Origin: an uncultured Clostridium sp.
Lineage (GTDB): Bacteria > Cyanobacteriota > Vampirovibrionia > Gastranaerophilales > Gastranaerophilaceae
DNA: 23,212 nucleotides
Assembly: GCA_905212085.1 (NCBI GenBank)
Contig: CAJMDF010000034.1
Location: forward strand, 1 to 23,212
Direction of reading: 5' to 3'
Part shown: piece after piece, positions 7,972-14,812 of the stretch
Layout of the letters: each line of letters opens with the position of its first letter
Position numbering within the stretch: position 1 is the stretch's first letter
The notes under the pieces: model-generated
Seen by the model: only the letters and a program-made list of their open reading frames with translations
Databases searched by the model: none
Told to the model about the DNA's origin: nothing
Position numbers and translations under genes: made by a program

Positions 7972-8505
7972 ATGACTACAGAAACAATTATTGATGTAAA
8001 AAATAAAATCAGAGCCGTAAATGATTTTCCAAAACCTGGTATTATTTTTAGAGATATTACAACTGCATTAAAAGATGCTGACACTCTAAAAGTAATGATT
8101 GATTATCTTTGTGAGCAATTTAAAGATGTTAAAATTGATTACATTGCAGGGATAGAAAGTCGCGGATTTATCTTTGGAATGCCTATGGCTTATAAATTAG
8201 ATGCAGGTTTTGTACCCATCAGAAAACCAAATAAACTTCCGGCTGCTACATATTCTCAAGAATATGAATTGGAATACGGTACTGACAAAATAGAAGTTCA
8301 CCAAGATGCATTTCCTCAAGGAGCTAATGTACTAATCGTTGACGACTTACTCGCAACAGGAGGAACAGCTGAAGCTGCTTGCAAATTAGTAAAAAAAGCA
8401 GGCGCAAATCTTGTAGGTATTGCATTTTTAATTGAACTTGAAGGTTTGAACGGCAGAGATAAACTTAAAGATGCTGGAAAAGTTGTTTCAATGCTAAAAT
8501 ATTAA
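7972..8505 (+). CDS. apt: adenine phosphoribosyltransferase
   Basis: The enzyme converts adenine and PRPP to AMP in purine salvage. The 177-residue sequence is a complete Apt: the N-terminal FPKPGIIFRDIT (19-30), GIESRGFIFG (60-69), the flexible KLPAATYSQEYELEYG region (88-103), and the PRPP-binding loop VLIVDDLLATGGT (120-132). The start at 7972 has AAGGAG nine bases upstream. It lies 14 bases after the glycosyltransferase gene and ends at a strong terminator shared with the oppositely oriented LOG-family gene. That gene's product may release the adenine that Apt reuses, although the two are convergent and not cotranscribed. Confidence 0.97.
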   Translation: MTTETIIDVKNKIRAVNDFPKPGIIFRDITTALKDADTLKVMIDYLCEQFKDVKIDYIAGIESRGFIFGMPMAYKLDAGFVPIRKPNKLPAATYSQEYELEYGTDKIEVHQDAFPQGANVLIVDDLLATGGTAEAACKLVKKAGANLVGIAFLIELEGLNGRDKLKDAGKVVSMLKY

Positions 8506-8522
8506 TAAAAAAATTTCTAACA

Positions 8523-8552
8523 AAAAAAGAGCCAATGTAGGCTCTTTTTTTT
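8523..8552. terminator. bidirectional terminator between apt and the LOG-family gene
   Basis: AAAAAAGAGCC (8523-8533), a 6-base loop and GGCTCTTTTTT form a stem flanked by an A-run and a T-run, so it can stop transcription from both sides. It ends apt (plus) and the rny operon (minus). Confidence 0.9.
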
Positions 8553-8567
8553 ATAAATAATAAATAG

Positions 8568-9161
8568 CTATCTGCTATAAATATCTGCTTTTGATATTGC
8601 TAAATTTTCAGGTTGATAATTTTTTATATATTCAATTGCTTCTTCTGGGGTATTTGCAACAAAATATAACTTTTTAGCTGTATCTCGGGCAAATTTTTGC
8701 GTTATAATTTCGTCAAAAAACTCCATCAACTTATCATAAAAACCATTTGTATTTAAAATTACAATAGGTTTGTTGTTATAACCTAATTGTTTTTGTACAA
8801 TCATTTCAGAGAGTTCTTCTAAAGTTCCAAATCCTCCAGCGAGGGCAACTACAGCATCAGATAGCTCATCCATTTTTGCTTTTCTGCTTCGCATACATGG
8901 AGTTACGAAAAGCTCCACACATTCATCTGTAAACACACCCATATTATGTAATCTTTCGGGCATTACTCCGATTAATTGAGCCCCGTTTTGCTTAACTTTT
9001 TCAGCACAAGCCCACATTAAACCTAAAGAGCTTCCGCCATAGACCATATCATAACCGCATTTTCCGAGTAGTTCTCCAAATTCCGAAGCTGCTTGATAAT
9101 AAGATTTTTCTAAATAATTACAAGATGATGCAAATACACACACACGTCTTATATCAGTCAT
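8568..9161 (-). CDS. LOG-family protein (nucleoside 5'-monophosphate phosphoribohydrolase-like)
   Basis: This is a Rossmann-type LOG/lysine-decarboxylase-like protein. Characterised members hydrolyse the N-glycosidic bond of AMP or cytokinin nucleotides to give the base and ribose 5-phosphate. Counting from the start chosen here: VYGGSSLGLM (40-49), the MRSRKAKM substrate motif (90-97), and the GGFGTLEE loop (109-116) with E116. The family loop is usually PGGxGTxxE; here the Pro is Ala108. I place the start at 9161, not 9173, because GGAGG lies seven bases before the second ATG, and the longer form would place the Shine-Dalgarno site inside the gene. This gives 197 residues and an 8-base overlap with the preceding gene, indicating translational coupling. 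It is the last gene of the rny operon. Confidence 0.88.
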   Translation of the reverse strand: MTDIRRVCVFASSCNYLEKSYYQAASEFGELLGKCGYDMVYGGSSLGLMWACAEKVKQNGAQLIGVMPERLHNMGVFTDECVELFVTPCMRSRKAKMDELSDAVVALAGGFGTLEELSEMIVQKQLGYNNKPIVILNTNGFYDKLMEFFDEIITQKFARDTAKKLYFVANTPEEAIEYIKNYQPENLAISKADIYSR

Positions 9162-9795
9162 CAAAACCTCCACCTATTTTATAATAATAAGAACAGCTTA
9201 TGCCTGTACCTGCTTCAGAACAATCTTTTTTTAAATCATTCATATTCATATCAAAACCAAAAGGCTGAATTTTGCCGCCATCATAGATATTTACACCATA
9301 AATATCTTTACCCCACCTGTTTGGAGGCAAAAGACCATTGATATCAAACATCATCAAGAAAAAAACATCATCCGCTTTATCTGATTTTATATCTTTAATC
9401 CCTACAATTGTATTATTTTCAGCGAAATAAAAATCATCAAAGAAATACCTTTGTCCTCTATACACTCTACTACCGTTTATGTAACGAGGTCTATAATGTC
9501 TGATTGGATAATTTGAGGTATTTATACGTAAATAAGGCTTTACAATTGTAAGCAAAAGTTTTTCTCTTTCATCAGGGGTATTTGCCTTATTAAAACTTTT
9601 TATCATATCATCTGAAATATGAGCATTTATTACTGAAAACATATATTCTATACGGTTATATGTTTCATTCCACTTAGATATGAAATTCGCTTGACGTGTA
9701 TTTTCAATCGAAAAGGGCATAATTAAAAGTATCACACCAAGCATTACAAATAACGCAATAGAATATTCAAGTTTCCAATAATGTTTTTTTACCAT
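9154..9795 (-). CDS. single-pass, pilin-like exported protein of unknown function
   Basis: This 213-residue protein has a short basic N-terminus (MVKKHYWKLEYS), one membrane segment (about 13-28) and an extracytoplasmic domain. It lacks the FTLxE prepilin processing site. Its C-terminal part has a phrase, DINGLLPPNRWGKDIYG (about 150-166), echoed in the true pilin-like protein at 19590-20324 (DINGNSKPNVYGRDIF). Both carry paired Cys near the end (here C192 and C200). I infer a relative of type IV pilin or minor pseudopilin C-terminal domains whose processing motif was lost or altered. It lies between the PHP phosphoesterase (16-base gap) and the LOG gene (8-base overlap), so it is expressed with RNA-turnover genes, which is odd. 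The start is supported only by AAGGG about 13 bases upstream. Confidence 0.65.
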   Translation of the reverse strand: MVKKHYWKLEYSIALFVMLGVILLIMPFSIENTRQANFISKWNETYNRIEYMFSVINAHISDDMIKSFNKANTPDEREKLLLTIVKPYLRINTSNYPIRHYRPRYINGSRVYRGQRYFFDDFYFAENNTIVGIKDIKSDKADDVFFLMMFDINGLLPPNRWGKDIYGVNIYDGGKIQPFGFDMNMNDLKKDCSEAGTGISCSYYYKIGGGFDD

Positions 9796-9811
9796 AATAA
9801 AGATACCCTTT

Positions 9812-10666
9812 TTATGCCATATCTATTCTTTTCTTTTCTTCTATAAGTTTTTCATAAATCCATTCAGGAACAAAGTTTTTACCTAAGATAATTTGACCGT
9901 TCATTATATTTGGTGCATGGAAATCGGATCCACCGGTAACAATCAAACCTAATTCCTCTGCCATTGATGAAAAATATTCAACGCAGGCAGGAGAATGTTT
10001 TCTATGATAAGCCTCAATACCTCTTAATCCGTATTGCATTAATTCTTTAATTAAATTTTCTGCAATATCTAAATCATGAGGGTGTGCTATTACAGGAATA
10101 CCTCCTGCATCATATATAATTTCAACGGCATCTTGAGGAGATACAGTTTTTCTTTGAACATATACAGGAGAATCATCATGAATATATTTAGCATAAGCCT
10201 CCATTACACTATTAGTTCCTCCTGCATTAGTAATAGCTTTTGCTATATGAGGACGCCCAATACTACCGCCTTCTGCAACTTGCTTTTTTATATCATCAAA
10301 TTTTATTCTGATGCCTTCTTTTTTAGCCAAAAGATTAATAATTTCTTTTGTCTGTTTTACACGAGCTTGCTGTTGCGTTTTTAACAGGTTTTGAAAATCA
10401 CTGTTAGTCACATCCATAAAATATCCTAAAATATGGACTTCATAATTTTTATATAGTGTATTTACCTCAATACCTTGAATTATTTCTAATTTATCTTCTT
10501 TATTAGTTTTTTTCAAATAGTCTTTTGCAACCTGATACGAAAGAATATTATCGTGGTCAGTCAAAGCAATTACTTGGAGCCCGACATCAATAGCAGTGTC
10601 CACAATCTTTTCGGGAGAAAAGACACCGTCTGAATAAAGGGTGTGAATGTGCAAATCACTTTTCAT
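9812..10666 (-). CDS. PHP-domain phosphoesterase (RNase AM / 3',5'-nucleoside bisphosphatase-like)
   Basis: The 284-residue PHP protein has all metal-binding positions: H6-x-H8, D13, T-D-H38-D, E67, H78, AHPH with H195, and SDFH with D248 and H250. About residues 100-160 form the small helical insertion typical of the TrpH/YciV subgroup. Family members remove the 3'-phosphate from 3',5'-bisphosphonucleotides such as pAp and degrade short RNAs 5' to 3'. The position, directly after and overlapping ymdB by 11 bases and downstream of rny, supports an RNA-end or nucleotide-recycling role here. The substrate is inferred from family, not from the sequence alone. Confidence 0.88.
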   Translation of the reverse strand: MKSDLHIHTLYSDGVFSPEKIVDTAIDVGLQVIALTDHDNILSYQVAKDYLKKTNKEDKLEIIQGIEVNTLYKNYEVHILGYFMDVTNSDFQNLLKTQQQARVKQTKEIINLLAKKEGIRIKFDDIKKQVAEGGSIGRPHIAKAITNAGGTNSVMEAYAKYIHDDSPVYVQRKTVSPQDAVEIIYDAGGIPVIAHPHDLDIAENLIKELMQYGLRGIEAYHRKHSPACVEYFSSMAEELGLIVTGGSDFHAPNIMNGQIILGKNFVPEWIYEKLIEEKKRIDMA

Positions 10667-11489
10667 TTTCCTCTTCCTTTTTACTCTTATCTACATAACA
10701 AAAAACTCTTTTTATAGCTACAGTATGCCCGCTTGTTGAATCTATTTCAACTTCAACAGCATTAATTTGGACGACATTACCGTCAGCTACATCATATCTT
10801 TCTGGAATTACCGTTGTAAAACGGTTTAAGGAAGTACTATAATCCATACCGATTACACTATCCATAGTCCCGCAAAAACCGGCATCAGTGATGTACCCCA
10901 TATTATTTACAATCTGCTCATCAGCTGTCTGCACATGCGTATGAGTGCCAAAAAATGCACTTACTCCTAGATCTGCACAAAATCTGCCAAAACAAATTTT
11001 TTCAGCAGTAGCTTCTGCGTGGAAATCAACTATAATAATCGGAGCAATTTCTTTTAACCTTGTTATCTCATTTTTTACACCTGACCATTGAGATTCTATC
11101 GGCGCCATAAAGACTCGACCTAATACATTTATGACTCCAATTTTTATACCATTAGGAAGTTCAAAAATACGACTCCCAAATCCAGGAGTATTTTCGGGGT
11201 AATTAAAAGGTCTGACCAACTTATCAGCCCCATCGATGTAGTTAAAAATTTCTTTTTTATCCCAAATATGATTTCCAGATGTCATACAATTAACACCATA
11301 TTCGGATAATTCATTATAATTCTTTTCTGTAAGCCCAAACCCGTGTGATGCATTTTCAACATTAGCAATGATAAAATCATAATCTTGTTTATTCTTATCC
11401 AAAAAATCTTTTACGGCAAACCTGCCGGGTCTGCCTACCAAATCTCCAAAAAATAAAACTTTTAATATATTATCATCACTGTTCATCAT
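10656..11489 (-). CDS. ymdB: YmdB-family metallophosphoesterase (2',3'-cyclic nucleotide phosphodiesterase)
   Basis: This 277-residue protein matches the YmdB (TIGR00282) family by its FFGDLVGRPGR start with D16, NVENASHGFG (E45, N46), TSGNHIWDKKE (N73, H74), DFHAEATAEK with H157, and GTHTHVQTAD (H182, H184). These build the dinuclear metal centre. In Bacillus YmdB hydrolyses cyclic nucleotides and influences biofilm versus motility decisions, and it is encoded next to RNase Y. The same rny-ymdB order is kept here, separated by 84 bases containing alternative hairpins. The start may be the first or second of two adjacent ATGs; the Shine-Dalgarno site is weak (AGGA). The 3' end overlaps the PHP gene by 11 bases. 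Confidence 0.93.
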   Translation of the reverse strand: MMNSDDNILKVLFFGDLVGRPGRFAVKDFLDKNKQDYDFIIANVENASHGFGLTEKNYNELSEYGVNCMTSGNHIWDKKEIFNYIDGADKLVRPFNYPENTPGFGSRIFELPNGIKIGVINVLGRVFMAPIESQWSGVKNEITRLKEIAPIIIVDFHAEATAEKICFGRFCADLGVSAFFGTHTHVQTADEQIVNNMGYITDAGFCGTMDSVIGMDYSTSLNRFTTVIPERYDVADGNVVQINAVEVEIDSTSGHTVAIKRVFCYVDKSKKEEENEK

Positions 11490-11515
11490 AATTTTATTTA
11501 TCCTAAAGTTATGAG

Positions 11516-11567
11516 ATCAGGAAGTTTAGCTATATTTTATAAGCTTATCTTCCTGATATCTAAACTT
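11516..11567 (-). promoter_or_regulatory. two mutually exclusive hairpins between rny and ymdB
   Basis: In the transcript direction the 3' segment (11529-11516, CTAAACTTCCTGAT) can pair with either of two upstream arms. One is AAGTTTAG (11567-11560, 8 bp). The other is ATCAGGAAG (11557-11549, 9 bp), whose hairpin can extend through an inner AGCT/AGCT pair. Both use the shared CTT, so only one can form fully. There is no T-run after it, so it is not a simple terminator. It may be a processing or stability element, or an attenuator-like switch. The pairing is seen; function is inferred. Confidence 0.5.
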
Positions 11568-11573
11568 TTAATT

Positions 11574-13094
11574 TTATCTTGCAATTTCAGTTGTTCTGAA
11601 TTCTCTTACCACTGTAACTCTAATTTGTCCAGGATAATCAAGTTCATCTTCAATTCGTTTTGCGACATCTCTTGCGAGTTTTTGAGATGCCAAATCATCA
11701 AATTTTTCAGATTCAACAATAATTCTTACTTCACGACCTGCTTGTACTGCAAATGATTGTTTAATTCCGTCAAAGCTGTTTACAATTTCTTCAATTTTTT
11801 GTAAACGTTTGATATAAATTTCCAAAGTATCACGTCTTGCACCAGGTCTACCTGCAGAAATTGCATCTGCAACTTTTACAAGAACTGCTTCTATTGTATT
11901 TGCAACAACATCATCATGATGAGCCTCGATTGCATGAATAACTTCAGGTCTTTCTCCAAATCTTGAAGCTAATTCTACTCCTAATTGGATATGAGTACCC
12001 TCTTGAGTTTGATCAACGGCTTTTCCGATATCATGTAAAAGTCCTGCACGTTTTGCGATTTTTTCATTAGCACCGATTTCTGCAGCCAACATGCCGGCAA
12101 TATGTCCGACTTCTAATGAGTGTTTCAAAACATTTTGACCGTAACTTGTTCTATAGTATAAACGACCAAGAGTCTTGATAAGTTCTTTGTTAAGACCCAT
12201 AACACCCATTTCTAATGCGGCATTTTCACCTTCTTCCCAGATTTTTTTATCGATTTCTTCTTGGGCTTTTTCTACCATTTCTTCAATTCTTACAGGGTGA
12301 ATACGACCATCTACAATCAATTTTTCCAGAGCTAATTTTGCAATTTCTCGTCTAACAGGATCAAAACTTGATAATACAACAGCTTCAGGAGTATCATCAA
12401 TAATTAAATCTACACCCGTCAAAGTTTCTAGAGCTCTAATATTACGACCTTCTCTACCGATTATACGGCCTTTCATCTCATCATTTGGCAAAGCTACAAC
12501 TGACACAGTAGTTTCTACAACCTGTTCAATCATACATCTTTGCATTGTAGTTGATAAAATTTCTTTTGATTTTTCTAAAGAAATTTCTTTTATTTTAGCC
12601 TCATTTTCTCTAATCAACTGCATCTGCTCTTGAGCCAAATCATGCTTTAGTTGGTCTAAAAGCATTGTTTTTGCATCTTCTGCAGACATGCCTGAAATTC
12701 TTTCCAGCTCAGTTGTTTGCTTTTGAACAATTTCAGCTAAATAATCTTCTTTTTCTAATAATTCATCTAATTTTCTTTGAGCTTGCAAATCTTTTTCTGT
12801 ATATTCTTGAATTTTATCTTCAAGCATATCTTCACGTTTAGCTAATTTTTGCTCTTGTCTTGCAAGTTCTTGTCTTCTTTCACGTTCTTCTTCGTTTAAT
12901 TTTTCTCTGTCATCCTGCAATTCTTCAATTGCTTTAATTTTAGCTTCTTTTAACAGAAGTTTTTCCTTCTCCTCTAATGCTTTTCTATCTTTTTCAACGG
13001 ATAAAAGCACTGATTTTGTCTTACTGTGTTGGACAAACAGTACAGCGATTAAGGCTATTACTGCAATAACCGCAAGAATTAATAAAAATTCCAT
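11574..13094 (-). CDS. rny: ribonuclease Y
   Basis: RNase Y is a membrane-anchored endoribonuclease that starts mRNA decay. The 506-residue protein has the complete domain order: N-terminal membrane helix (3-21), long Glu/Lys-rich coiled coil (about 30-185), KH RNA-binding domain with GRIIGREGRNIR (209-220), and an HD phosphohydrolase domain with H325 and the H354-D355 pair in LLHDIGK, ending in a conserved C-terminal VVREFRTTEIAR. Length is normal. It heads a minus-strand operon with ymdB, a PHP phosphoesterase, a pilin-like protein and a LOG-family protein. AAGGATAAGG precedes the ATG. An 8-bp hairpin lies in the upstream region (13141-13165). The AGCAAG... part of the operon context points to RNA turnover and nucleotide recycling. 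Confidence 0.97.
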   Translation of the reverse strand: MEFLLILAVIAVIALIAVLFVQHSKTKSVLLSVEKDRKALEEKEKLLLKEAKIKAIEELQDDREKLNEEERERRQELARQEQKLAKREDMLEDKIQEYTEKDLQAQRKLDELLEKEDYLAEIVQKQTTELERISGMSAEDAKTMLLDQLKHDLAQEQMQLIRENEAKIKEISLEKSKEILSTTMQRCMIEQVVETTVSVVALPNDEMKGRIIGREGRNIRALETLTGVDLIIDDTPEAVVLSSFDPVRREIAKLALEKLIVDGRIHPVRIEEMVEKAQEEIDKKIWEEGENAALEMGVMGLNKELIKTLGRLYYRTSYGQNVLKHSLEVGHIAGMLAAEIGANEKIAKRAGLLHDIGKAVDQTQEGTHIQLGVELASRFGERPEVIHAIEAHHDDVVANTIEAVLVKVADAISAGRPGARRDTLEIYIKRLQKIEEIVNSFDGIKQSFAVQAGREVRIIVESEKFDDLASQKLARDVAKRIEDELDYPGQIRVTVVREFRTTEIAR

Positions 13095-13140
13095 TAAGTG
13101 TATACCTTATCCTTTTCTATTTTTTAATAATACACGCAAT

Positions 13141-13165
13141 GCTCGATACATATATCCTATCGAGC
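13141..13165 (-). promoter_or_regulatory. 8-bp hairpin upstream of rny
   Basis: GCTCGATA (13141-13148), a 9-base loop and TATCGAGC (13158-13165) are a perfect inverted repeat 47 bases before the rny ATG. There is no T-run. It could be a 5' UTR stem affecting rny mRNA stability or an operator. No clear rny promoter was found in the 268-base gap. A separate 10-bp palindrome, TATCATGATA, lies at 13246-13255, and ACCTACTA occurs twice (13223 and 13298). Confidence 0.45.
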
Positions 13166-13306
13166 CTCAAATTATTCAAATATTCAAATTAATTTTATTG
13201 CATATATTTCCAAAAAATATTTACCTACTACATCTGTCAGTATCATATCATGATAAACAGTTTTTGTATAGTAGCAATTTAAAATTTTATAAATATCACC
13301 TACTAA

Positions 13307-13335
13307 TTTACAAAAAATACTAAAAGTGCTATACT
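13307..13335 (+). promoter_or_regulatory. promoter of pepA
   Basis: TTTACA (13307-13312), exactly 17 bases, then TATACT (13330-13335) preceded by TGC, making an extended -10. It is followed by AAAAGGAGAG and the ATG at 13363. This is one of the clearest sigma-70 type promoters in the window. Confidence 0.8.
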
Positions 13336-13362
13336 AACAAGCAGAAAAAGGAGAGAGTAATT

Positions 13363-14760
13363 ATGGAAATTAAAGTTTCACAAAACGTAAAAAATACTCC
13401 TGTAGAAGTTTTGGTTATCAACAAATTTGAAGGTGAAAAAACATCTGAAGAATTAGCTAATACATATGCAGTTGATAAAGATCACTTTGAAGGGAAATTT
13501 GGTCAAACATATCTTTTACACACATTAGGTAAAATTCCTGCCGATAAAATTTTAATTATCGGTTTTGGTAAAAAAGAAGAATTTAATCATAATAAAATGC
13601 GCGAAGCAGTCGCAAAATCAATAAAAAAATTACAACAAATTAGAGCTAAAAAAGCAGCTTTTGATTTCGATGTAAACGTAGACTACGGCAAATCTGCAGC
13701 AATCGGGGCATTGATTGCTGATTATGCATATGACAAATTCAAATCAGAAAAAGCTCATCATTTGGATGAAATTACATTTGCAAGATTTACTCAAGAAGAC
13801 GTAAATGAGGGTATAATTTTTGGCGAAGCAATGAAATTCACAAGAGATCTTGCAAATACTCCTGCACAAATCGCAACACCTACAAAACTTGCAGAAATTG
13901 CAAAAGGTTTAGGTGGAATTGAAACAAAAGTATTTGATAAAGAAGAAATTGAAAGAATGGGTATGGGAGCATATTTAGCAGTCGGACAAGGTAGTGTTCA
14001 ACCGCCTAAATTTATCCATATGAAATACACAGGCAAAAATGTTAAGAAAAAAATTGCCCTAATCGGTAAGGGTATTTGCTTTGATTCTGGCGGACTTGAT
14101 ATTAAACCTGCATCATCTATGCTCACAATGAAAGATGATATGTCAGGAGCTGCCTGCATATTAGGTGTAATGAGAGCTCTTGCAGAATTAAAACCTGATA
14201 TGGAAGTACACGGAATCATCGCAGCATGTGAAAATATGCCATCAGGTTCTTCATACAAACCTGGCGATATTTTAACAGCTAAAAACGGCAAAACAATTGA
14301 AGTTGATAATACAGATGCTGAAGGCAGATTAACACTCGCAGATGCTCTATGTTATGCTTGCGAACTCGGAGTAGATGAAGTAATTGATATTGCAACCCTG
14401 ACTGGTGCTTGTATGGTAGCACTAGGAACTGTAGCATCGGGTATTATGGGAAATGATGAAGAAATGATCAACCGAGTAATCGAAACTGCAAAAGAATCAG
14501 GTGAAACTTTCTGGCAATTACCAATGTTTAAAGAATATTTTGACAGTTTAAAATCTGACATAGCAGATATGAAAAATACTGGATCTCGTAACGGAGGTGC
14601 ATCTGCTGCAGGATTATTCCTTCAACAATTCGTAAAAGATACAAAATGGTGTCACATTGATATTGCAGGCACAGCATATATTGAAAAGCCTCAAAAAGAA
14701 TTCATCGCTGGAGCTACAGGTGCTGGTGTGAGAACCCTTTTAAACTATGTAACAAAATAA
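13363..14760 (+). CDS. pepA: leucyl aminopeptidase, M17 family
   Basis: This cytosolic dimetal aminopeptidase releases N-terminal residues from peptides; the family is hexameric. The 465-residue protein has the usual N-terminal macro-like domain (about 1-140) and the catalytic domain. Catalytic and metal residues fall with the exact spacing known from Escherichia coli PepA: K236, D241, K248, D259, D318, E320 and R322, including the family signature NTDAEGRL (316-323). The start has AGGAGAG upstream and a good promoter. The gene is monocistronic, ending at a strong terminator. Some PepA proteins also bind DNA in site-specific recombination and in pyrimidine gene control; nothing here tests that. 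Confidence 0.96.
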   Translation: MEIKVSQNVKNTPVEVLVINKFEGEKTSEELANTYAVDKDHFEGKFGQTYLLHTLGKIPADKILIIGFGKKEEFNHNKMREAVAKSIKKLQQIRAKKAAFDFDVNVDYGKSAAIGALIADYAYDKFKSEKAHHLDEITFARFTQEDVNEGIIFGEAMKFTRDLANTPAQIATPTKLAEIAKGLGGIETKVFDKEEIERMGMGAYLAVGQGSVQPPKFIHMKYTGKNVKKKIALIGKGICFDSGGLDIKPASSMLTMKDDMSGAACILGVMRALAELKPDMEVHGIIAACENMPSGSSYKPGDILTAKNGKTIEVDNTDAEGRLTLADALCYACELGVDEVIDIATLTGACMVALGTVASGIMGNDEEMINRVIETAKESGETFWQLPMFKEYFDSLKSDIADMKNTGSRNGGASAAGLFLQQFVKDTKWCHIDIAGTAYIEKPQKEFIAGATGAGVRTLLNYVTK

Positions 14761-14776
14761 ACAGAATCACAATTAT

Positions 14777-14812
14777 AAAAAAAGGAGCTAAATAATTTAG
14801 CTCCTTTTTTTT
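14777..14812. terminator. bidirectional terminator between pepA and the amidase gene
   Basis: A 16-bp perfect stem (AAAAAAAGGAGCTAAA with TTTAGCTCCTTTTTTT, 3-base loop) has A- and T-runs on either side. It touches the amidase stop codon and lies 17 bases after the pepA stop. Confidence 0.93.

Noticed and set aside
9162..9173. Start of the LOG gene at 9173
   Set aside because: The ATG at 9173 is immediately followed by the GGAGG that serves the second ATG at 9161, so the longer form is unlikely.
10076..10384. Open frames opposite the PHP, rny, pepA, ftsI and ilvD genes
   Set aside because: They lack Shine-Dalgarno sites and recognisable motifs and lie wholly inside strongly supported genes; they are shadows.
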